64,000 nt of DNA from Tetrapisispora phaffii CBS 4417. Lineage: Eukaryota > Ascomycota > Saccharomycetes > Saccharomycetales > Saccharomycetaceae. This document shows positions 43,074 through 51,103 of this stretch, in pieces; position 1 is the first letter of the stretch, and every line of letters starts with the position of its first letter. The notes under the pieces are model-generated. The model made no database searches. It had not been told where the DNA came from and saw only the letters and a list, made by a program, of their open reading frames with translations. The stretch covers positions 1-64,000 of the forward strand of contig NC_016524.1 in NCBI RefSeq assembly GCF_000236905.1, written 5' to 3'. The position numbers and the translations under genes were made by a program.

Positions 43074-43666
43074 TTTGTAAAGTTATATGATATCTCGACG
43101 AAACACCTAGTTAATCTCAGATGGTGAAGTATTCGAACTATAAAGAAACCAAACTGAAAACTATTTGATTCTCTTAAAATACAAAAGAATGCTTCTGGTT
43201 TCTTTAAAATAAACAGTATCTATAAAATATATGGTACACAAATATGCAAAAGTAGATTAGATTATTAATAAATCAATTTCCTCCCTCATATTTTATATAT
43301 ATCTTTATATAAATTTTCGATCCTTCAAATTACTAAGATTATTAATCTGCTCGTAACCCATGATTTGAAATTTTTATCACAGATGACTTCAAATTAAATA
43401 ACCAGGATGTCAGCGATTGCAGAGACCTGACATTATTTTAATGTATCTGGAAATACAATGAAGGGTATATTAAGAGGTATCATTAGGATGAACTAAATGT
43501 AGATGGTTATTTATATAATTATGAGTTCATCAGAAAAGCAGTTCAATATTTTTGGGCTTTATCGATTGCGATTGAAAGTGGAAAATGAGAAAAAGAGAGA
43601 ATATAAAAATTAAATAAACTTGTATTAGATATAGATGGACTGTATATATGGTCAACATAGGTGAAT
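43074..43666. other. SSL2 promoter and LPX1 3' region
   Basis: 593 AT-rich bases; no gene or named element is seen. This is also a junction in gene order relative to S. cerevisiae (YIL143C to YOR084W). Confidence 0.5.
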
Positions 43667-44827
43667 TTAAAATTTTGCTAATGTGACTTTACCTTTGCCA
43701 ACTCTTTCATTTAATAAAGTTTGGAAGTTTTTTTCAAAAATTTTGTTTCTCTCTTCTTTGGACAAATTTTTGAGGACTCTATTTTCTTGATGGGTCTTGG
43801 TCAATATATGTTTTTTAGTCATTTCATTTAAATGTTTAATTACAGTATCTGGTAGTTCAATATTTAATAAATGATCTCCTTTTTCCACTATAATTTCTTC
43901 AAAATTTGGAATTTTTTGTTTTAATATTTCAAAATTCTCCTTTGGTGCCCATTTAGCAATCTCACCATTAATTGCAATGACAGGAACTTTTATGTTGTGT
44001 AAGTTCTCAATTAGCCATGTTGCACCGGGATGTAAAGTTAAATAACACAACATTTCTTGTTCTCTCCTCATTTTTTTCTTCACTGTTCCATCTGGAAGCA
44101 GCATTTTTTCTGTTTCAATAAACATATCTAAAATTTCAGGTTTGGTGTTATTAAAGAAACTTTTCGTTCTAATAAACTGCTCGTATTCCTGCTCATTTTC
44201 AAAAGTATCCTTGATCCTGCTATTTAATGCTCTAAAAAAACTGGGGTTGACTTTCGTATAACCTTTATCATTTGAAATGGTAGGTTGTAGCACTACAGGT
44301 TCGATACAGAAAATTAAATCAAATAAATATGGATTAAGTATTCCACAAAATAACGCTTGATGGCCACCCATTGAATGACCAACAACAATGTTAACATATA
44401 TAGCCTTTTCATTAATATTTGTCTCTAGAAACTCGTGTTCTGCTATTTTGCAAGCATCTCTTGCACCGTCAGTCCAAACATACCCAACACCTAATTTTCC
44501 ATCATTTATTACAGCCGAATCACCATGAGTAACTTGATCCATATTGATAACTTTATTGAGGGTTATATGGTCATTTTTATCAACAAGTAAATTCGGTAAA
44601 TAATATTCCCAAATATGTCTATTCATGCCACTTCCATGTAGGAAAATCATGTTAACTTTATATAGTGAATTTTTATTTTGATAAGCAGGCTTAAGTGTAA
44701 ATAAATCATACACTATTTTTAATCGATCTATTTCTGGAGATATAGTTGCATCATTTTGCATTCTAGGATGCACTGCATCCATAACCTTTGTCTGATGTAT
44801 AAATTTATCTTTATAAACATTCACCAT
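43667..44827 (-). CDS. LPX1: Peroxisomal lipase/acyl hydrolase Lpx1
   Basis: A 386-residue alpha/beta hydrolase, the same size as S. cerevisiae Lpx1 (about 387), a peroxisomal matrix lipase. The oxyanion-loop HGSG is at 64-67 and the nucleophile Ser152 lies in VVGHSMGGHQA. A candidate catalytic histidine sits in VEKGDHLLNIE near residue 317. The C-terminal tripeptide is AKF, where S. cerevisiae has the PTS1 QKL; AKF is a poor PTS1, so import may use another route or a relaxed signal. A perfect oleate response element lies about 250 bases upstream. It is downstream of WHI5 in the same direction, as YOR083W-YOR084W. Confidence 0.93.
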   Translation of the reverse strand: MVNVYKDKFIHQTKVMDAVHPRMQNDATISPEIDRLKIVYDLFTLKPAYQNKNSLYKVNMIFLHGSGMNRHIWEYYLPNLLVDKNDHITLNKVINMDQVTHGDSAVINDGKLGVGYVWTDGARDACKIAEHEFLETNINEKAIYVNIVVGHSMGGHQALFCGILNPYLFDLIFCIEPVVLQPTISNDKGYTKVNPSFFRALNSRIKDTFENEQEYEQFIRTKSFFNNTKPEILDMFIETEKMLLPDGTVKKKMRREQEMLCYLTLHPGATWLIENLHNIKVPVIAINGEIAKWAPKENFEILKQKIPNFEEIIVEKGDHLLNIELPDTVIKHLNEMTKKHILTKTHQENRVLKNLSKEERNKIFEKNFQTLLNERVGKGKVTLAKF

Positions 44828-45536
44828 TCTTATGGATCTATTGTTTGTGTTGAATTCGTTTTAATTTCGTGATTTTCTACAATGTCTAAAGATTATCTAA
44901 ATTCAAATTACTTAGAACCACTTATATGTAATTGAAATGTTATATTAAACACTTAGACATATTATCTCGCTATATATACTCTCTTAAAATGTAAACTCTG
45001 CTATTATGTGATTAGCACTGCTCATCTCGATATGTTAGAGTCATTCATTCTTAAATGGGAGTCATTGAGGCCTTCGGAATTAATAATGTAACTCCGAAAA
45101 TTATCACCAACTATTAAGAGAAAAGGAAGATTTAAGCTGTTCGGAGTAGAACATGTTGGCTTTAAATATATGAGAATGATATACGTTTCTCTTAAACTAA
45201 ATTATTTATAATAGTAGTAATAATGTATATATTATCGTCTGTTTTAAAGTCTATTTATTAAACATTAGTTGTAATGGAATAATGGTTACAAAAGTTATCG
45301 AATGTGACTTGAAGGTTGAGCCAACTTTATAGTCATATCTGATTGAAGTTGCCTGATGCTATCGGGGCCTACCAGAGATTCTTAAGACTTTTTAAATATC
45401 TTAGTGCACGGTTGAAGTCTGTATTCAACTGTTCTTGTGATGCGTAATATTTGATACAGTTCTAGCTAATCTTTTATTCTGTAGATTTCGCTCCTTCGAT
45501 CGTTCATGCGACAAACGATAGGGAATGTGTATAAAA
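44828..45536. other. LPX1 promoter region
   Basis: 709 bases between WHI5 and LPX1, AT-rich. The main recognisable element is the oleate response element at 45075-45096. Confidence 0.6.
45075..45096 (+). promoter_or_regulatory. Oleate response element upstream of LPX1
   Basis: The site reads CGG-AAT-TAA, then ten bases, then CCG, and fits the ORE consensus CGG-N3-TNA-N9-12-CCG bound by Oaf1-Pip2. It lies about 250 bases upstream of the LPX1 ATG. LPX1 is oleate-induced in S. cerevisiae; activity here is inferred. Confidence 0.65.
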
Positions 45537-46796
45537 TCAAGTGTCAACGGAAGTTTCTGGATCTTCGATATCTGTTTGAACATCATCAAATTCCATTTCA
45601 ATGTCAGTAGAATCATTACCTACCTCAGTTTGGGATTTTGAGTCTCTTGATATATTATTGGAGTTATTAATGACGTTCAAAGGTTTGAATGCGGAATGGT
45701 CTTTCTTGTCAGAGGATTCTCGATTTGAAAGAACCGGCTTTTTGTTATTATTAATCATCTCAAAGGCTTTTGAATGGCTCTTTTTTGGAGAAGAAAGAGA
45801 CATTAACGTTTCGATAGCTTCATCTTCAGGAACTGGAGATGTCTCTTTGGTTGGTGAACCTTCTCTTTGGTTCCATTTCAATGGTGAAACCGGATATTTA
45901 TCATTAGCATGGTTGGATTTCTTAGGGCTTGAGATAGCTTTTAAAAAAGCAGTGTGTGCTGAATTTGATGAAAGTCCTTTTATATAATCTTTGTTTTCCA
46001 GTTTTGCATTCTTATGGTTTTCTATGGAAAATCTAGCAATGTTACTATCTTCTTCTGAGTTTCCGTCGCTGTCACTGTTATCGTTTGCATAAATATTGTT
46101 GTATACACTCAACCGCCTTTGAGCTTCTAATTTTATGGTATCATCAGAATGCAAAGGGTTCTTCTCTCTATCCACTTCTTTTTCTAGCTGTGAGAACGTT
46201 TTCTCTGTCCAGCCATTCTGTAATTTTACAAGGGCATAATTTAATCTAGTCTTTAAAGTGTTAGATATTTCGCGTATAGGTTTATCATGTTCTTTGTATA
46301 CACCGGGAGATTTCAATTTCGGTGACGAAGGAGATAAAAACATTTCATTGTGTCTAGATTTTGGAGTAGTAGGCGGCAATAGCTTGGTCTTTGAACTTGG
46401 GGATTGTGGGATTGAAAATGCATTAGTTTTAGATGAATCAGTGTTATTCGAGCCTACATCCAAATGTCCCGAATTCATTTCAAATTCATCGCTGACTTCA
46501 CGATTCTGAGTTCCTATTGGTGAACTATCGAAGTTAGAACTTCTCGAAGAACGTCTCACACTTATACCTAAACTACTCAGTGTATTATTATCAAGTCCAG
46601 CCCGTCTACTGTCAACTTGGAGCTTCGGCGAATTTCCTGTGTTATCTTTGATATTATCTTCGGGACTTGATGTTGTAGTTATTTTAGGGAAACGAACCTT
46701 TGGAGGTGTAGTAATTTCCATCTTAGTTGCATCTAGCAGTGTTTTTTCTGAGGGACTACTCGTCCTCTCCTTATCGTAAAGCAGACTCTCTTCCAT
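45537..46796 (-). CDS. WHI5: Whi5/Srl3-type G1/S transcriptional repressor
   Basis: A 419-residue, mostly disordered, Ser/Pro/Asn-rich protein. The family-defining GTB motif region is LVKLQNGWTEKTFSQLE at about 195-211, used by Whi5 and Srl3 to bind SBF/MBF. Many SP and TP sites with basic residues nearby (e.g. FLSPSSPKLKSP) fit control by Cln-Cdk1. It is longer than S. cerevisiae Whi5 (about 295) or Srl3 (about 246). Neighbours support the WHI5 lineage on one side (LPX1 follows, as YOR084W) and fit the SRL3 lineage on the other (PXL1, as YKR090W), so this may be the only copy or either duplicate. An SCB lies 159 bases upstream. Confidence 0.85.
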   Translation of the reverse strand: MEESLLYDKERTSSPSEKTLLDATKMEITTPPKVRFPKITTTSSPEDNIKDNTGNSPKLQVDSRRAGLDNNTLSSLGISVRRSSRSSNFDSSPIGTQNREVSDEFEMNSGHLDVGSNNTDSSKTNAFSIPQSPSSKTKLLPPTTPKSRHNEMFLSPSSPKLKSPGVYKEHDKPIREISNTLKTRLNYALVKLQNGWTEKTFSQLEKEVDREKNPLHSDDTIKLEAQRRLSVYNNIYANDNSDSDGNSEEDSNIARFSIENHKNAKLENKDYIKGLSSNSAHTAFLKAISSPKKSNHANDKYPVSPLKWNQREGSPTKETSPVPEDEAIETLMSLSSPKKSHSKAFEMINNNKKPVLSNRESSDKKDHSAFKPLNVINNSNNISRDSKSQTEVGNDSTDIEMEFDDVQTDIEDPETSVDT

Positions 46797-46954
46797 TGCT
46801 GATAATGAAAACTCAATTGCAATTATCGCTTTGTTCTTATTTAAATAGTAACCGTTAAAGTCTAATATTCTATTATTTTTGTTTGAAATTGAGTTTCTTT
46901 AATTATTACTAAAAAAAGTATATAACACCAAAACAATACCTCAAAAGTGTCTTT

Positions 46955-46961
46955 CACGAAA
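46955..46961 (+). promoter_or_regulatory. SCB (CACGAAA) upstream of WHI5
   Basis: CACGAAA is the Swi4/Swi6 cell-cycle box. It lies 159 bases upstream of the WHI5/SRL3-type gene, suggesting feedback from SBF onto its own repressor, as reported for late-G1 expression of SRL3. Confidence 0.45.
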
Positions 46962-47340
46962 CGCAGTCTTCGAAATCTCTAGAGAATAATAGTTTTCCTT
47001 TAATTCCTAAAGACAGCAATAACTAATTAATTCGTTGAATTGAAACCCTATTTGATAAACCTAAATTAATATATTTTAGTTAACCTTTAATTCTATTTGT
47101 TTATTCATGTTATTATCTTTGAGTTTTATTTTCAATTTCAATATAATTAATTATGCAACAATTTGTTGAAAATTGAAACTTTGAAAACGTAAACATTTAG
47201 TTATCCATGAACTACTGTAAAAGGTAAGGGGAAAATTGAAAATAAATATGATATCAAAGGTCTAGAAAACGATATCTCAGAAGAAAACGTTAAAACAAGG
47301 TAAATTATATGTTTTCTTAGTTAGATTTTTATTTGTTTAT

Positions 47341-47360
47341 ATATATATATATATATATAT
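47341..47360. repeat. (AT)n microsatellite
   Basis: Ten uninterrupted AT units, with further broken TATATA nearby to 47378, in the PXL1-WHI5 spacer. Confidence 0.9.
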
Positions 47361-47534
47361 TTCTATTTATATATATAGCAATATGTGATATATCTTGGTT
47401 ACAGTTGTTTGATGTTATCTTACCATTAGAGATCGGTAGCAGTATTAGCACCACGGTTGATTGGAAGAGGTAAGTTTAGTCTTGTTATTTTTTTTATTTA
47501 TTTTCTTCTCATTTCCTCATTGAGTTTCTATAAT

Positions 47535-49676
47535 TTATGCAAAATTAATTAGTTTAGTCCTTCTTTTCATGAGTGTGTTATTTCTATTTGGATGATGTCC
47601 GTTCCCATTGTTAGATGAAGATTGGTCGGCGTTGCCTCCCAATCCATCTCTTAATAAAGTATCAATATCGTGGTTGCCACAAATTGGAACTTCTCCATTA
47701 AATATATAATAAACTTCTTTCATTGACGATCTACAGATGAAACAAGTTAAACAATCAGTGTGGAAGCGTTCTTGTTTGTCATTCTCTAGACATTCACCCT
47801 CTATAAATTTGTTACAAATTTGGCAGATGCTGTTGTTTGTTTCATGATAGTGTTGTTGACAATATGGTCGGTCATCGATAATATAACAAGGTGTAGTTTT
47901 ATTAAAAGTGATATCACATAGTGCACATTGGAAACAATCACGGTGCCATTGCCCTGAAAGTTCATTATTGTGTTTGGAGTAAATACGTTTACCGATAATC
48001 TCAAGACCACATTTTCTGCAAGGACCTTCACCAGGTGGGTATATTTTTTGAGCTTGTGAGTTAATCTCAAAATTATCAATAGTAGGTGTATCGATATTTT
48101 GTTTGTCATTAGTAGTACTGGTAGTACTGGTAGCAGCAGCAGCAGCAGCAGCAAGAGTATCTGTAACAGTAGTGGTGGCGATAGTGTCAGCAAAATTGAT
48201 AGTACTACCTGCATTGAAATGTAGTGGATCAGTTGCCACTTTGTTTAAATCTTCAACTGAATTCTGTTTATCATAATCTTGGAAGCCTTTTTCAATTGAA
48301 GTTGTTGCCGGCAGGGTATTTTCGACAGGCTCTTCGTTTACTGTCTCCGGTAGTGTATTTGAATTCAATTTAGGTAGTTCTTCAGTTTCATATTCGAAAG
48401 TTTGAAATTCATGCAGTTTAGGTTGATAACCGGACAAATAAGCACTTGATTTCTTAAAACGGGTATCGGAGTTATTGAGATTCAAAAATGGATCTATGGT
48501 ATCTTTTCTTGGGTAATCGACATTTTGTAAAGCATCATAAGATAAGGATTTATTTTGTAGGTCTAGGTCGAGATTATTCTCTCTAGAAAGTGAGCTGTTA
48601 TTCAATTGCTCCAGTAATTTTTCTACTTCTTGATTGGTTGCCAAAACAGGGGTGCTTGAATCTTCGTCGTCTAGAGTATTTCCTTTCCATTGACGCTCAG
48701 AAACTGGAGAGTTCGAAAAGTTAAGGGTATCCGCTGATTTATTACTTCTCATATTACTATTAGAGCTTTGGTGTGTTCTTTGTGAATAAACAGATGCATT
48801 GTTAGGTATTTTCACCTTTTCATTTAGTCCTAAATTCAAATCCTCTGAAATAAAAGACTCTGCAACGCTTCTTCTTGGATTATTTCCGGAGGGCACATTT
48901 CCATTATGCTCATTTAAAATTGGATTGAAATTCGAAGCTGCACTACTATTTTTTGATGAGTAACTTTCTTCATCGAAATGGGATTTCAAAGATTTAGTAG
49001 TTCTTGAAATCACCGGCTTGAGATCTTCTGAATGATTCGTCAAGTTTCTCTCCAATTCTGGATTGGCATTCAAGTTCAACGAATCGTGATTATTATTTTG
49101 ATTGTACGCAGTAGTCTTTTGCGTGTATGGATTTAGTTGAGGTTGCGGTGTGTAAAAATCTTGTTCTACTGCGGTATGGAACGAAGTTGTAGTATCGTTT
49201 TCGGTCAACATCATAAAACTCTTTTCGACCGGATTCAACTCCTGAGATGCAGCGTTGTTCTTTCCGTGCGACCCAAGGCTTAGATCACTTTGGTTGTGCC
49301 TCTGAGAATTAACACTCAAATTACTATGATTATTTTTTTGCAGACGAAAACTTGCATTATTATTCTGGTTGTGCCGTTGTGAACCAATGCTCACATTACT
49401 CTTGTTGTTTGGATTCTCAAAATTAAACAATTGTTCTTGTACATTGTTATTTGATTTATTGTGATTCATATAAGGAGGGCTCCTCACTGACGCATTAGAG
49501 TTCGCGGACGCCGGCGTGACATTACTGTGCTCACTCTTTAAAGTTATACTCGTTCCAGATTTATGGCCATTTTTACCTGCTTGGAAATTTACATCGAACC
49601 CAGCTCTCTCCAAAGTAGTTCTATAGCGTATATTTGGATTTATCTTAGGAAAAGGCGACCCGTAGATATTAGACAT
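47535..49676 (-). CDS. PXL1: Paxillin-like LIM protein Pxl1
   Basis: A 713-residue protein close in length to S. cerevisiae Pxl1 (about 706), which acts in polarised growth and mating and links Rho1 signalling to actin. Two C-terminal LIM zinc-finger domains are visible. The first begins GPCRKCGLEIIG and includes the WHRDCFQCALC core; the second begins SICQICNKFIEG and includes FHTDCLTCFIC. Residues 1-540 are disordered and Asn/Ser-rich. Residues about 95-140 contain repeated S-x-x-SQRHNQ units. A run of seven alanines precedes TSTTSTT near residue 517, from a CAG-type repeat at 48138-48153. It lies upstream of WHI5 in the same direction, as YKR090W-YKR091W. Confidence 0.94.
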   Translation of the reverse strand: MSNIYGSPFPKINPNIRYRTTLERAGFDVNFQAGKNGHKSGTSITLKSEHSNVTPASANSNASVRSPPYMNHNKSNNNVQEQLFNFENPNNKSNVSIGSQRHNQNNNASFRLQKNNHSNLSVNSQRHNQSDLSLGSHGKNNAASQELNPVEKSFMMLTENDTTTSFHTAVEQDFYTPQPQLNPYTQKTTAYNQNNNHDSLNLNANPELERNLTNHSEDLKPVISRTTKSLKSHFDEESYSSKNSSAASNFNPILNEHNGNVPSGNNPRRSVAESFISEDLNLGLNEKVKIPNNASVYSQRTHQSSNSNMRSNKSADTLNFSNSPVSERQWKGNTLDDEDSSTPVLATNQEVEKLLEQLNNSSLSRENNLDLDLQNKSLSYDALQNVDYPRKDTIDPFLNLNNSDTRFKKSSAYLSGYQPKLHEFQTFEYETEELPKLNSNTLPETVNEEPVENTLPATTSIEKGFQDYDKQNSVEDLNKVATDPLHFNAGSTINFADTIATTTVTDTLAAAAAAATSTTSTTNDKQNIDTPTIDNFEINSQAQKIYPPGEGPCRKCGLEIIGKRIYSKHNNELSGQWHRDCFQCALCDITFNKTTPCYIIDDRPYCQQHYHETNNSICQICNKFIEGECLENDKQERFHTDCLTCFICRSSMKEVYYIFNGEVPICGNHDIDTLLRDGLGGNADQSSSNNGNGHHPNRNNTLMKRRTKLINFA

Positions 49677-51103
49677 AGCTAGTCGTTATCGGTTTTGTAT
49701 TTATATCAATTTAGAAAAGCTGTGTAGCACAACAAAAGCTATATCCTATAAATTCGAATCAGAACAGGGTTGAAAAACCACTTGTCCTTTAATATTTTCA
49801 GAATTCTAAAAGGACTCAATTCTTTTCAATCTTGATCAAAGGCGGACTCTAGTTGTTTGCACTGATCCCTTGACTGCACATTCAACTCGCAAAAACATCA
49901 GAAGACACTCACACTGTCATTTATATATCCAGGCTGGCAACTGTTGGTTGACAAATGTTATTTATTTGATGGTAAGTATGATAACCATTTCAGTAATGCA
50001 TTTTGTTTGTGGTGAAATTTTGATGGCATTGGCGTTTTCGTCTTATGTATGGTGACGAGAGAACGGGAGAAATTACCGGAGGAGACGACACGGGACGATG
50101 GCAAGACGGGCGGGTTAATTGCCTTAACCAGAGAACAGCCGTGGGGGATGAATGTTTTTGCCTAATCAGGCATGGGCTGTTTCTACGGGAAAGAAAGTGC
50201 AAATCGCAGAGGCGTTCAGAAAAGACCGCAGCTGTAAAATTTACAAGATGTTAAGAAAAGAAACGATAATAACGGATTTTGAGTGAGACCCAGACGGAGG
50301 GAAGCGTGTTTGTTAGAACGTGCTGCAGCCCAAAACCGACACTGTTTGCCCTGTTTGGGAAACCCTCTGTCCGAAAATGGCAAAAGTTGATCAGAGGATT
50401 TCTGTTTCCAGAGCAAGACCTGCAGACCGCTACAAAGAAGAGTGTTCCGCAAAGGGAAATATACGAACAGGTGTGGCTGGGAGGGTGACATTCTTCAGAG
50501 GCATGCCACCAGTGCTCATGAACGGTCGACTCGTTAGTTTAATCCGGTGCTGCCTCATGATCCGTGGCATCAACACATCGTGGATGGGCCGATCGGATGT
50601 GTACAGTTTTGGAATGTTACGCGGGCCCACACCCACACTCATACTCACATTCGGTTGACCTGTTGCAAGCGTTCTTGTGCCATTCTCCTGTGAGCTTCTT
50701 AACTTGCAAAACTGTAAAAACAGAGAATGCACACGCACCTCAGCTCAACCTCTAGTTAGACTGAGGCGCGCGCAGTGCAAACACCGATCCAACAACCAGT
50801 ATCCAATTGATGCATCGTAGCGTATAAGTGTCACATCGTTGCATTTACTGTCCCTTTGGTGTAACACGGCGCTACCACACGCCCAATTACCCGATAATTT
50901 TTACTCCATAGCCATAGCAATGACATTTATTCCAGATGCGTATCCCCTTAATCATCGATCAAAGCTGGCCATCACATATATAAAGTTTCAAGAATGTCCC
51001 TTATTATCATCTAAGAACATGGATGGTCTAGGTATAGGTATATCTAATCATCTTGTCATATCACCGAGACTGCTACAAGTCATAAGTGGCTAATTATCCC
51101 CTC
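49677..51103. other. Divergent PXL1-JHD2 region with GC-rich island
   Basis: 1.4 kb. From about 50030 to 50800 base composition is markedly GC-richer than in all neighbouring DNA. Open frames up to about 110 codons occur on both strands, but none resembles a known protein and several lack ATG. Features seen are a Rap1/telomere-like CACACCCACACTC at 50628-50640 and a Reb1 core TTACCCG at 50887-50893. A structured noncoding RNA or regulatory DNA is possible; I recognise none. This is also a gene-order junction relative to S. cerevisiae. Confidence 0.5.
50887..50893 (+). promoter_or_regulatory. Reb1-type site upstream of JHD2
   Basis: TTACCCG is the Reb1 core and lies about 210 bases upstream of the JHD2 start, a common position for this nucleosome-clearing factor. 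Confidence 0.4.

Larger units (their letters stand above)
46797..47534. other. WHI5 promoter and PXL1 3' region
   Basis: 738 AT-rich bases, with an SCB at 46955-46961 and an (AT)n tract at 47341-47360. No gene is seen. Confidence 0.5.

Noticed and set aside
45140..45420. TGTTGGCTTT and AT-rich sequence resembling a solo LTR
   Set aside because: No matching CAACA end, target-site duplication or polypurine signal was found.
45425..45616. Minus-strand frame extending past the WHI5 stop
   Set aside because: It overlaps the WHI5 end in another frame, begins without family support and looks like chance.
50430..50738. Minus-strand open frame of 102 codons in the GC-rich island
   Set aside because: Open frames of similar length overlap it on both strands, as expected from GC-rich DNA; no motif is seen.
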